Source of the DNA: an uncultured Syntrophobacterales bacterium
GTDB lineage: Bacteria; Desulfobacterota; Syntrophia; Syntrophales; UBA5619
Assembly (NCBI GenBank): GCA_903903205.1
Contig: CAIUXU010000031.1
Coordinates: 1-7,321 of the forward strand
Reading direction: 5' to 3'
DNA length: 7,321 bases
Below are positions 1-7,016 of this stretch, piece after piece. The notes below the pieces were generated by a model. That model searched no databases. It was not told where the DNA came from and was given only the letters and a program-made list of their open reading frames with translations. Position 1 is the first letter of the stretch, and each line of letters starts with the position of its first letter. A program made the position numbers and the translations under genes.

Positions 1-771
1 TCCTGGGCGACCATCCGCACCTTTGATCTGGGCGGCGACAAGTTTTTCCCGGACAAGAAGCCTTCGCGCGAGCTGAACCCGCAGCTGGGGCTTCGTGCCA
101 TCCGCTTCTGCCTGAAGGAGGTGGATCTCTTTAAGGTTCAGCTCCGGGCCATCCTCCGGGCGAGCGTCTTGGGAAAGCTCCGGATCATGTTCCCGATGAT
201 TTCCGGGATCGAGGAGATCCGCGAGGCCAAACGGATCTTTGCCGAAGTGAAAGATGAGCTGCTGGCCAAAGGGACAGAGCTGGGAAATGATATCGAAATC
301 GGGATCATGATCGAAGTCCCGTCTGCCGTGATCGTTGCCGGGGAGCTGGCCAAGGAGGTCGATTTCTTCAGCATCGGAACGAACGATCTGATCCAGTATG
401 TCCTCGCGATCGACCGGATCAATGAGCGGGTTACCTACCTTTACGAACCCCTGCACCCGGCTGTTCTGCGCCTGATCAAGCAGGTGGTGGATATCGGGCA
501 CAAGGCGGGGATCCGGGTGGCGATGTGCGGGGAGATGGCGGGAGAACCGGCCTATACCATGATCCTGCTGGGGTTGGAACTGGATGAGCTGAGCATGAAT
601 CCGCTGGCGATCCCCCGCGTGAAGAAGATCATCCGGGGAGCCACGTTGAAAGAATCGAAGGCGCTCCTGAAGAAGGTGTTGACCCTCTCCTCCACGGCGG
701 AAATCCGGTCATTTGTCGGAGCGGAGATGCGCAAACGGTTTCCCGAAGATTTTCCGGTGAACGGTTCATGA
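1..771 (+). CDS. ptsI: Phosphoenolpyruvate-protein phosphotransferase (PTS enzyme I), C-terminal part
   Basis: Enzyme I takes the phosphoryl group from PEP and passes it to HPr, the first step of the sugar phosphotransferase system or of a regulatory PTS, in the cytoplasm. The frame is open from base 1, so the gene begins outside the window; 256 residues of a protein usually near 575-590 are visible. They cover most of the PEP-binding TIM barrel. Recognisable in order are IRTFDLGGDK (PEP-binding Arg at 16-18), NPQLGLRAIR, IMIEVPSA with the Mg-ligand Glu at 313-315, FFSIGTNDLIQY with the Mg-ligand Asp at 385-387, and MCGEMAGEP with the proton-donor Cys at 526-528. All key residues are present, so this half looks functional. 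The N-terminal His domain cannot be seen. The GTG at 121 is inside the barrel and is not the start. The stop TGA (769-771) overlaps the next ATG, which points to one operon. Whether it serves sugar uptake or regulation cannot be told here. Confidence 0.95.
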   Translation, partial: SWATIRTFDLGGDKFFPDKKPSRELNPQLGLRAIRFCLKEVDLFKVQLRAILRASVLGKLRIMFPMISGIEEIREAKRIFAEVKDELLAKGTELGNDIEIGIMIEVPSAVIVAGELAKEVDFFSIGTNDLIQYVLAIDRINERVTYLYEPLHPAVLRLIKQVVDIGHKAGIRVAMCGEMAGEPAYTMILLGLELDELSMNPLAIPRVKKIIRGATLKESKALLKKVLTLSSTAEIRSFVGAEMRKRFPEDFPVNGS

Positions 772-3422
772 AACGAAAGATTATGTCCATCCTCTCGGCA
801 ATCCGGGCGTGGACAACCGAACTCGGCATCCACCATGCGGGGAGTCTTTATCGGGAGGAGAATTTCCCTCTCTACTGGCTGGTCCGGAAGGTTCTCTCGA
901 AGGTTCTGGTCTCCGATGAGACGGCGGAAGGGCTGAAATCCCTTGCGGCGAAAGGCGTCGTCGTCTATGCCCTGAAGAACAAGAGCCAGCTCAACAGTCT
1001 GATTCTCCGCGAACTCTCCATGCGTAAAGGGATCCCCCCGCCCGTTTACTGCCACGGCATCAACATGATTACCTGGCAGCCATACCCGATGGCCATCCGA
1101 GTGATCCTGTCTCATCTATTCCATTGGATATTAAGAAAAAAATCAATTAATACCATTATGATGGACAATCTTGGTCGGCTTGCCCTGGAGGGGAAAACCT
1201 CCATCATCCACCTCGGGGAGACCGAATTCTTTGAAAACCCCTTTGTCGAGGCGACCCTGCACCGGCTAATGGAAGCGCAGGAAGTCTCCGCCGTACCGAT
1301 CTATATCTGTCCGGAACTGGTTACTTACGGGCGGAGGCGGGAGAAGGAAGAGGAGAGCCTGATCGACATCTTTTTCGGTCAGAGCGACACAACGGACCCT
1401 GTGCGTCGGGTGATCACCTTCCTCCGTTATTCCAACAGGGCATTGGTTGTTTCCGCCGAACCGGTCAATCTCGCGGAGTATATGAAAGCCGCCGGTGATC
1501 GTCCCCGGGCGGAACTGGTCCGTCAACTCCGGGAGGAGCTGATCGAGCGGATCGACGAGGAGAAGGCGTCCATCGTGGGGCCAATTCTGAAGTCCCGGGA
1601 AGAGATCATCAGCATGGTCCTCCGGGACAAGGCCCTTGTGGACTTCATGGACGAGATGGCAGCGAAGGCGAAGAAGGGCAAGCAGGATGTGGCGCTTGTC
1701 CGGAAAGAGGCAAGAAAATACCTGCATGAGATCGCCTCCGATTACAGCGATATCTTTGTCGAGATCTGGGAAAAGATTCTTTCGTGGCTCTGGAACAACA
1801 TCTACGACGGCGTGGTGGTGGATGGCGAAGGCATAGCGAAGATCCGGCAGGTATCCAAGAAAATGCCCTTCGTCATTATCCCCTGCCATCGGAGCCATTT
1901 CGATTATCTGCTGCTTTCATACACCTTTTTCAAGAACAACATCCAGATGCCGTTCATTGCGGCAGGGACCAACCTGACCTTCTTCCCGATGGGCTATATC
2001 TTCCGAAAATCAGGGGCGTTTTTTCTCCGGCGGAGCTTCAAGGGAAACGAACTCTACGCCGAGGTTTTTGCCCGATACATCAAGGTTCTTTTGCAGGAGG
2101 GGCTGCCGCTGGAATTCTTCATCGAGGGGGGGCGCAGCCGGACGGGGAAGATGGTCATGCCCAAGTACGGGCTTCTCTCGATGATCCTTCAAGCTTATCA
2201 GGAAAAGGCATGCGACGATCTCGCGGCTATTCCCGTTTACATTGGTTATGACCGGGTGATCGAGGAAAAGGCCTATCTGGAGGAGCTGGGCGGCGCGCCC
2301 AAGGAGAAGGAGAAGACGACCGACATGATCCGGAGCGGCAAGCTGCTTCGGAAACGGTACGGGCGCGTTTACATGAACGTCGGGGAGCCGATCCTCCTCA
2401 AATCCTACCTGGCTGCCCAGGAAAAACCATTGGAAGAGATGACGGTTGCAGAGCGACAGGGTCTCTACCGCCGGATAGGTTACACGATCGTTCGGGCGAT
2501 CAACAAGGTGTCTGTCGTGACCCCTTTTGCGCTGACCGCATCGGGGCTCCTGTGCTATGACAGGCGTGGTATTTCGCAGGGAGAGCTCCGCGAAGTACTG
2601 ACGCTCTTTTTCGATTATCTCTCTTTCCACAAGGTCCCGTTTGCGATGACCTTCGCCGACCGCGACAAGGCGGTGACGGAGGCGTTGAGTCTCTTCGATC
2701 AGTCGGGGCTGATCTCCCGCATGGGTGCGGAAGAGGACGAGGAGGAGGAGGTCGAGGAGGTTGTCTATTCGCTCGGGGATGAGAAACGGATGAACCTCGA
2801 GTACTACAAGAACAACATCCTTCACTATTTTCTTCCCGTCAGCTTTGTTGCGACATCCATTTTGGCAAGCCCTGAAGATATGCTTCCGTTGAACCGGGTC
2901 CGTGACGACTATGCTTTTTTCAAGCGCCTCTTCCGCCACGAATTTATTTTTGACGATCAAAAGGACGACATGGAGGAGGTCCGGGAGACCCTCTCCTACC
3001 TCCGAGACCGGGGGATGATCGCCGGTTTCGACCGGGAAGAGAAACCCTGGATCGAGGTGAAGGGCCGGGGCAGGACCAATCTGCTTCCTTTCGGTGGGCT
3101 CATTCACAATTATATGGAATCCTACTGGGTGGTCGTCCGGGGCTGCTACTATCTCCGGAAGGGGCCAAAGGCCGAGAAGGACTGGCTCAAGTACATCCGG
3201 GGGCTGGGGGAAAGGATGTACCGGAAGGGAGAAATCCGCAGGGCGGAGGCCCTTTCTCAGTCCAACTACCAGAGCGCCATCCGCTATCTGGAGGATGTGA
3301 ACATCATCTCCGTGACGGAAGTGTCGGAAAAGGGAGATAAAAAATTCACCAAACGCTACGCCTTGACGGAAAACAGGGTGCAGATGGAATCCCTCCGCCG
3401 CAGGTTGTTCAAATTCCTGTAG
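768..3422 (+). CDS. plsB: Glycerol-3-phosphate O-acyltransferase, PlsB type
   Basis: It should transfer a fatty acyl group to position 1 of sn-glycerol-3-phosphate, giving lysophosphatidate, the first committed step of membrane phospholipid synthesis at the inner face of the cytoplasmic membrane. The 884 residues carry the four acyltransferase motifs in order: PCHRSHFDYLLLSY with the catalytic HX4D pair His374/Asp379, GAFFLRR (416-422), FFIEGGRSRTGK (about 450-461) and IPVYIGYDRVIE (488-499). The layout, with a long N-terminal region before the motifs and a long C-terminal region after, is that of PlsB rather than the short PlsC; E. coli PlsB has 807 residues. An acidic run of mostly Glu sits at 655-664. 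The ATG at 768 overlaps the ptsI stop (ATGA), with GGTGA (756-760) as a partial Shine-Dalgarno, favouring translational coupling. The ATG at 783 (Met6) is the alternative start. A short AT-rich patch at 1127-1160 stands out in otherwise GC-rich coding sequence, with the frame intact. The gene ends two bases from the convergent eno. Function is inferred from motifs; acyl-donor preference is unknown. Confidence 0.9.
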   Translation: MKRKIMSILSAIRAWTTELGIHHAGSLYREENFPLYWLVRKVLSKVLVSDETAEGLKSLAAKGVVVYALKNKSQLNSLILRELSMRKGIPPPVYCHGINMITWQPYPMAIRVILSHLFHWILRKKSINTIMMDNLGRLALEGKTSIIHLGETEFFENPFVEATLHRLMEAQEVSAVPIYICPELVTYGRRREKEEESLIDIFFGQSDTTDPVRRVITFLRYSNRALVVSAEPVNLAEYMKAAGDRPRAELVRQLREELIERIDEEKASIVGPILKSREEIISMVLRDKALVDFMDEMAAKAKKGKQDVALVRKEARKYLHEIASDYSDIFVEIWEKILSWLWNNIYDGVVVDGEGIAKIRQVSKKMPFVIIPCHRSHFDYLLLSYTFFKNNIQMPFIAAGTNLTFFPMGYIFRKSGAFFLRRSFKGNELYAEVFARYIKVLLQEGLPLEFFIEGGRSRTGKMVMPKYGLLSMILQAYQEKACDDLAAIPVYIGYDRVIEEKAYLEELGGAPKEKEKTTDMIRSGKLLRKRYGRVYMNVGEPILLKSYLAAQEKPLEEMTVAERQGLYRRIGYTIVRAINKVSVVTPFALTASGLLCYDRRGISQGELREVLTLFFDYLSFHKVPFAMTFADRDKAVTEALSLFDQSGLISRMGAEEDEEEEVEEVVYSLGDEKRMNLEYYKNNILHYFLPVSFVATSILASPEDMLPLNRVRDDYAFFKRLFRHEFIFDDQKDDMEEVRETLSYLRDRGMIAGFDREEKPWIEVKGRGRTNLLPFGGLIHNYMESYWVVVRGCYYLRKGPKAEKDWLKYIRGLGERMYRKGEIRRAEALSQSNYQSAIRYLEDVNIISVTEVSEKGDKKFTKRYALTENRVQMESLRRRLFKFL

Positions 3423-3424
3423 AG

Positions 3425-4720
3425 CTATTTCTTTCCCCGAATGGAGTAGAGCGCAGATCTCCCCCGGTAAACGGCTGTTTCTCCCAATTCTTCCTCGATT
3501 CGCAGAAGCTGGTTGTACTTCGCAAGTCGTTCGGTCCTGGACATCGACCCACTTTTGATCTGCCCGCAGTTTGCTCCAACAGCGATGTCTGCCATGCAGG
3601 TGTCCTCGGTCTCTCCGGAGCGGTGCGAGATGACCGTTGTGTAACCCGCCTCGTGGGCGCACTTGATTGTATCCAGCGTTTCGGTCAGCGTGCCGATCTG
3701 ATTCAATTTGATCAGGATGGAGTTTCCCACGCCAAGCGAGATACCCTTTTCCAGTCGTCTCTGATCCGTCACGAACAGGTCGTCTCCTACGATCTGTACT
3801 TTGCCGCCCAAGGTTTCCGTCAGGAGTTTCCACCCCTTCCAGTCGTCTTCGGCGAGGCCGTCTTCGATTGAAACGATCGGGTAATTTTTTACAAGGGCGG
3901 CGTAAAATTTAACCATCTCTTCAGCGGTTCGCTCGGGCTTCTTCTCCGCTGCAAGTGTGTATTTCCCCTTAGCGTAGAATGAACTGGCCGCCGGGTCGAG
4001 GGCGATGGCGCAATCCTCGCCCGGTTTATAGCCCGCCTTTTCGATTGCGGTCATGATCAAGGCGAGTGCCTCCTCATTGGATTTCAGATTGGGAGCAAAC
4101 CCTCCTTCGTCTCCGACGGCTGTGTTGTACCCCTTGGCCTTGAGTACCGCCTTCAGGTTGTGGAACACCTCGGCAGTCATCCGAAGACCCTCCCGGAAGG
4201 TTGTCGCCCCCAAGGGCATGATCATGAATTCCTGAATATCAACATTGTTGTCGGCATGCTGACCACCGTTAATGATATTGGCCATTGGCACCGGGATGTC
4301 GCGGGCGATCACGCCGCCGATATACCGGTAAAGAGGGATCTCCAGCGCCGCTGCCGCGGCCTTCGCGCAGGCTAGCGATACGCTGAGGATCGCGTTCGCA
4401 CCCAAGGCTCCCTTGTTTTCCGTGCCGTCCAGGGCGATCATTTCGGCGTCGATATCCCGCTGGTTTTGACAGTCCATCCCGACGATCTCCGGCGCGATTT
4501 TGTCGAGGACGTTGCTCACGGCCTTCAGGACGCCCTTTCCCATGTATCGCTTCTTATCTCCATCCCGGAGCTCCAGCATCTCATGTTCGCCGGTCGATGC
4601 GCCCGACGGCACGGAAGCCCGTCCGGTGACGCCCGACAGCAGGGTTACCTCTGCCTCAACAGTTGGATTGCCTCGTGAATCCAGGATCTCCCTGGCGTTG
4701 ATGTTGATGATTTCCGTCAT
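3425..4720 (-). CDS. eno: Enolase (phosphopyruvate hydratase)
   Basis: It interconverts 2-phosphoglycerate and PEP in glycolysis and gluconeogenesis in the cytoplasm, and so supplies the PEP used by enzyme I encoded nearby. The 431 residues match the usual length of about 430. The N-terminal cap shows NAREILDSRGNPTVE and SVPSGASTGEHE. The barrel carries QEF (Glu164), GDEGG (general acid Glu205), the Mg ligands Asp242 (LDPAAS), Glu286 (SIEDGL) and Asp313 (GDDLFVT), the catalytic Lys338 (LIKLNQIGT) and SHRSGE (His366). The C-terminal signature GSMSRTERLAKYNQLLRIEE is intact, so the enzyme should be active. The ATG (4718-4720) is preceded by a strong AAGGAGG (complement of 4726-4732) at five bases, which fixes the start. 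The gene is divergent from smpB and convergent with the plsB-like gene, with only two bases between stops. It appears to be transcribed on its own from the 4721-4991 intergenic region. Confidence 0.98.
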   Translation of the reverse strand: MTEIININAREILDSRGNPTVEAEVTLLSGVTGRASVPSGASTGEHEMLELRDGDKKRYMGKGVLKAVSNVLDKIAPEIVGMDCQNQRDIDAEMIALDGTENKGALGANAILSVSLACAKAAAAALEIPLYRYIGGVIARDIPVPMANIINGGQHADNNVDIQEFMIMPLGATTFREGLRMTAEVFHNLKAVLKAKGYNTAVGDEGGFAPNLKSNEEALALIMTAIEKAGYKPGEDCAIALDPAASSFYAKGKYTLAAEKKPERTAEEMVKFYAALVKNYPIVSIEDGLAEDDWKGWKLLTETLGGKVQIVGDDLFVTDQRRLEKGISLGVGNSILIKLNQIGTLTETLDTIKCAHEAGYTTVISHRSGETEDTCMADIAVGANCGQIKSGSMSRTERLAKYNQLLRIEEELGETAVYRGRSALYSIRGKK

Positions 4721-4757
4721 AAAGGCCTCCTTGGGATGTGATTAATGTTATCATTTT

Positions 4758-4773
4758 CTGAAAAATTTTTCAG
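4758..4773. repeat. 16-base perfect palindrome upstream of eno
   Basis: CTGAAAAATTTTTCAG is a perfect inverted repeat centred 45 bases upstream of the eno start codon. The AT-rich core would make a poor RNA hairpin, so a protein-binding site, or simply a bent A-tract, is more likely than a terminator. The role is inferred; only the symmetry is seen. Confidence 0.5.
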
Positions 4774-4779
4774 GGCTCC

Positions 4780-4800
4780 GCCGCAGGTCGGTCATGCGGC
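4780..4800 (-). promoter_or_regulatory. Possible hairpin in the eno leader
   Basis: GCCGCA (4780-4785) and TGCGGC (4795-4800) form a 6-base GC-rich stem with a 9-base loop. In the eno transcript this would lie just upstream of the 16-base palindrome. No U-run follows the stem directly, so it does not look like an intrinsic terminator. It could be an RNA leader structure or chance. Confidence 0.3.
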
Positions 4801-4813
4801 TCTTGCGTCTCCT

Positions 4814-4840
4814 CTTATACCAACGGATGTGGTTTTTCAA
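4814..4840 (-). promoter_or_regulatory. Candidate eno promoter
   Basis: On the minus strand TTGAAA (complement of 4835-4840) is followed after 15 bases by TATAAG (complement of 4814-4819). The -10 box is good, the spacer is short by two bases. Transcription would begin near 4806 and give a leader of about 86 bases that includes the hairpin and the palindrome. Confidence 0.4.
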
Positions 4841-4872
4841 GGTGAAAGTCGGTGCGGGGAAGCGAAAGTTTC

Positions 4873-4901
4873 TTGATATGATGTCCGATGTCGGATAGAA
4901 T
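4873..4901 (+). promoter_or_regulatory. Probable sigma70 promoter of smpB
   Basis: TTGATA (4873-4878) and TAGAAT (4896-4901) are each five of six matches to the consensus, separated by the optimal 17 bases. The start of transcription would fall near 4908, leaving an smpB leader of about 84 bases. This is the best promoter-like sequence I found in the window. Confidence 0.6.
4884..4895. promoter_or_regulatory. Inverted repeat inside the smpB promoter spacer (possible operator)
   Basis: TCCGA-TG-TCGGA is a perfect 5-base inverted repeat lying between the -35 and -10 boxes and touching the -10 box. A repressor bound there would block RNA polymerase. The binding role is inferred from position only. 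Confidence 0.4.
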
Positions 4902-4951
4902 CCTACCCGATTATGGACAAGATGACGATGGCGGTGGGTGAGGGGATGATT

Positions 4952-4965
4952 CTACCGCGCGGTAG
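4952..4965. repeat. 14-base palindrome in the smpB leader
   Basis: CTACCGCGCGGTAG is perfectly self-complementary and ends 26 bases before the smpB GTG, upstream of the Shine-Dalgarno region. With flanking TTCT and AGAA it could form a slightly longer interrupted stem. It may be a leader hairpin or a regulator site; no U-run follows, so it is not a terminator. Confidence 0.4.
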
Positions 4966-4991
4966 CAGAAAAGGAAGGACAGGAAAAGACT

Positions 4992-5468
4992 GTGGCAAAG
5001 AAGGAAACAGGGGAAAAACCCATCTGTCAGAACAAGCGGGCCAGGATCAACTATTTCATCGATGAGACCTGTGAGGCAGGCATCGCCCTTGTAGGGACGG
5101 AAGTGAAGGCGCTGCGCGATGGCAGAGCGAACCTCAAGGACAGTTATGCCCTCATCAAGGAGGGTGAACTCTTCCTTTATGATGTGCACATCAGCCCCTA
5201 TTCACACGGCAACCGGGAGAATCACAACCCGCTGCGCGTCCGCAAACTGCTCATGCACAGGCAGGAAATCAGGCGGCTCTACGGAAAATCCCAGGAGCGC
5301 GGCCTCGCCCTGATTCCGCTTCGGATGTATTTCCGTAATGGAAAGGTCAAGGTGGAGATCGGTGTCGGTCGCGGGAAGAAACTCTACGACAAGCGGGAGG
5401 ATATCAAGCTCAAGGAGGATCGCCGGGCGATCGAGCGGGGGATGCGGGCGAAGAACCGGGAAGGGTGA
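4992..5468 (+). CDS. smpB: SsrA-binding protein SmpB
   Basis: SmpB binds the tRNA-like end of tmRNA and carries it into the A site of ribosomes stalled on broken messages, where its C-terminal tail occupies the empty mRNA channel. The 158 residues are the usual length. Family blocks are seen in order: ICQNKRARINYFIDETCEAG (10-29), LVGTEVKALRDGRANLKDSY, FLYDVHISPYSHGN, NPLRVRKLLMH, GLALIPLRMYF and GRGKKLYDKRE, followed by the expected basic C-terminal tail. The start is GTG: there is no in-frame ATG between it and the upstream stop at 4947-4949, AGGA (4981-4984) lies seven bases before it, and it gives the usual MAKK beginning. Its RNA partner ssrA follows on the same strand after 173 bases. 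A promoter is visible upstream; no clear terminator is seen downstream. Confidence 0.97.
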   Translation: MAKKETGEKPICQNKRARINYFIDETCEAGIALVGTEVKALRDGRANLKDSYALIKEGELFLYDVHISPYSHGNRENHNPLRVRKLLMHRQEIRRLYGKSQERGLALIPLRMYFRNGKVKVEIGVGRGKKLYDKREDIKLKEDRRAIERGMRAKNREG

Positions 5469-5578
5469 CGAGGAATTCAACCCGACAGCCAGAGAAGCTT
5501 CCATGAAGCAACACTTTGTAATCATATGAATAATGATGAAATTAGTGATGGGAATGGGATGCGGCCCGAGATCTTTGC

Positions 5579-5607
5579 TTGACTTGAACGGAGCAAACGG
5601 GTAAAAG
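5579..5607 (+). promoter_or_regulatory. Candidate ssrA promoter
   Basis: TTGACT (5579-5584) is followed after 17 bases by TAAAAG (5602-5607), a strong -35 with a moderate -10. Transcription would start near 5614, leaving a short 5' leader of under 30 bases to be trimmed by RNase P. The rest of the smpB-ssrA gap (5469-5578) shows no intrinsic terminator and no gene. Confidence 0.5.
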
Positions 5608-5733
5608 CCAGCCAGCTCATTCACATCGTTTCACCATCCACGGGGGCGTCACGGTTTCGACGGGGATGCATGAAGCTGCATAAGCGCACCGAGGTTCCTG
5701 CAGGCCTCGTTAAACAGGCAGGACAATATAATC

Positions 5734-5766
5734 GCAGACAACTACGATTACGCTTTAGCCGCTTAG
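5734..5766 (+). other. tmRNA proteolysis tag reading frame
   Basis: The resume codon is GCA (5734-5736), and the frame reads ADNYDYALAA then TAG (5764-5766). With the alanine carried by the tRNA-like part, the added peptide is AADNYDYALAA. It ends in LAA, the usual recognition end for ClpXP-type proteases. The resume position is set by analogy with other tmRNAs. Confidence 0.9.
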
Positions 5767-5975
5767 TCGCGGCTAACGTCTCCCCGATTTCGCCTGTCGG
5801 GTCGGTTTGGGGGCGTCATACTGGCAGGATAACCGCTCTTCCACGCCTGGGGGGAGAGGGGCGAAAAGCTATAAAACAGGATAGCGAAAGGGGGATCCTG
5901 CTTCCGGGAGCCCTCAGGGGCGAATCTCAAAACAGAAGATACGTGCGTAGAAAGTGCAGCGGAAGGTTTCCGGAC

Positions 5976-6003
5976 GCGGGTTCGACTCCCGCCGCCTCCA
6001 CCA
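5976..6003 (+). other. Presumed integration site in the ssrA 3' end
   Basis: The T arm to CCA end of tmRNA genes is a well-known target of tyrosine recombinases, and such a gene lies 13 bases downstream. The tmRNA sequence is complete up to CCA, as expected where the element restores the gene end. I found no second copy of this sequence in the window, so the other att site, if it survives, lies beyond 7321. The exact core is inferred. Confidence 0.55.
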
Positions 6004-6016
6004 TGATTTCAAGTAC

Positions 6017-6997
6017 TTAGGTCGCTTTTCCCATTGTCAGTTCCTTGTCAGCTTTACCAATGGAAACGACCTCAGCGCTTTGTCTGTAAACCGACCTTAA
6101 ATCGTCGTCGGTATCCTTTCCCATATAGCGTTCAAACGCCTTGTTCGTCTCACTCATTGCGGCCCCCTTTATTTCTTCCGAAGAGCGGTATTTTCTCAAG
6201 GCGCGGACGGATGAATGCCGTGTGCCGCCGTAGAGGTCAACCCCCTCGATCCTGAGGTTTGAAAAGGCTTTGCCCCACCACTTATAAAAATACTTGATGC
6301 CGAAAGGCGCATTGTCCGCAACTCCCTTGATACCGGCCCCATGACGGAAAAACGGCATATTGGGGAAGGTGAGGGGAATAGCCTTCAAAATTTCGACATC
6401 CTCTGGAATCAGCTGGATGGCTTTGTATTCCGTTTTAGAGTCGGAGGCAGGTGTATAAAGGTACCCGTTACTGGTGTCGATATTCCCTTCCTGCAACTTG
6501 ATCAGCTTGCCGGGTCTGATGCTGATGTAGGTGGCCAGCCATTTGATGCCCAAGTAAACTTTGCGGTTCGTACAGATTCGCCCGACCTCTTCGATTATCC
6601 GCTGCTGCGTTTCCTTGTCTACTGTACGGCGATAACCAAGTTCAAAGGATACTTCCGGGAATTCCGGCAGTGCCAATATTTCCCGTCGTCTCTTTATCCA
6701 CACAAAGAGGGAATGTACCGTCGAGAGTATATTGTGCTTCGATTTGTCCGATAGCTGGACGCTGTGCATGAAGTCCTCAAGATCGCCAAACTGGATTTCC
6801 TTTACATTTCGATCTTCGAAGAATCCTTGGGCATGGCGGATATGACTGACCAGGTTTTTGCGTGACCCTGGTCTGACTTCCTCCGAATGATACGATAGCC
6901 ATTTGTTGGACATATTCTTAAAGCCGAAGGGGTTGTTCTTTCGGTAGTCCCGCTCATCGAAGGTACTTTCATCCGTCTTGAAGCGGATGCCATTCAA
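6017..6997 (-). CDS. Tyrosine recombinase (phage-type integrase), probably 5'-truncated
   Basis: Integrases of this type insert and excise genomic islands or prophages by strand exchange at an att site, here most likely the ssrA 3' end 13 bases away. In the 326 residues an N-terminal SAM-like core-binding region (about 28-105) is followed by the catalytic domain. ISIRPGKL holds the first catalytic Arg161, Lys188 is a candidate for the hairpin Lys, YGGTRHSSVRALRK holds Arg260, and NKAFERYM holds the nucleophile Tyr291. The position before it that is usually His is Ser282. The only start near the upstream limit is TTG, with no convincing Shine-Dalgarno. Upstream in frame the residues SYNDADRL still look like this family, but a stop at 7022-7024 ends the frame, so the true N-terminus seems lost. 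Two lines counted inside it have 28 and 30 G+C per 60 bases, against 41 in one plsB line, which suits acquired DNA. It is more likely a remnant than an active enzyme. Confidence 0.8.
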   Translation of the reverse strand: MNGIRFKTDESTFDERDYRKNNPFGFKNMSNKWLSYHSEEVRPGSRKNLVSHIRHAQGFFEDRNVKEIQFGDLEDFMHSVQLSDKSKHNILSTVHSLFVWIKRRREILALPEFPEVSFELGYRRTVDKETQQRIIEEVGRICTNRKVYLGIKWLATYISIRPGKLIKLQEGNIDTSNGYLYTPASDSKTEYKAIQLIPEDVEILKAIPLTFPNMPFFRHGAGIKGVADNAPFGIKYFYKWWGKAFSNLRIEGVDLYGGTRHSSVRALRKYRSSEEIKGAAMSETNKAFERYMGKDTDDDLRSVYRQSAEVVSIGKADKELTMGKAT

Positions 6998-7016
6998 GAG
7001 CCTGTCCGCGTCGTTG

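Larger units (their letters stand above)
5642..6003 (+). ncRNA. ssrA: Transfer-messenger RNA (tmRNA)
   Basis: The tmRNA acts as an alanyl-tRNA and then as a short message to free stalled ribosomes and tag the unfinished protein for proteolysis. The 362 bases are the usual size. The 5' GGGGGCG (5642-5648) pairs with CGCCTCC (5993-5999) to form the acceptor stem, with a G-U third pair (5644/5997), the alanine identity element. The 5' consensus GTCACGGTTTCGACGGG follows the first strand. The T arm is GCGGG-TTCGACT-CCCGC (5976-5992). The discriminator is A6000 and CCA is encoded (6001-6003). A helix TTAGCCGC/GCGGCTAA (5755-5762/5769-5776) carries the tag stop in its loop. It is a standard one-piece tmRNA, next to smpB. 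Its 3' end abuts an integrase gene by 13 bases, and no terminator is visible after CCA. Confidence 0.98.

Noticed and set aside
2010..3833. A 607-codon open frame on the minus strand across the end of plsB and the end of eno
   Set aside because: It is antisense to the acyltransferase and out of frame with enolase, both clear family members. Its sequence is rich in His, Arg and Pro and matches no family I know; such frames are common opposite GC-rich genes.
5495..5580. Terminator between smpB and ssrA
   Set aside because: Short self-complementary strings such as GAAGCTTC are present, but no stable stem followed by a U-run.
5976..6003. A separate tRNA gene suggested by the T arm and CCA
   Set aside because: There is no D or anticodon arm; this is the tRNA-like 3' part of tmRNA.
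5670..6020. A 116-codon plus-strand open frame inside ssrA
   Set aside because: It lies almost wholly within the structured tmRNA, and only the short tag frame is translated.
6341..6754. A 137-codon plus-strand open frame
   Set aside because: It is antisense to the recognisable integrase and has no family features.
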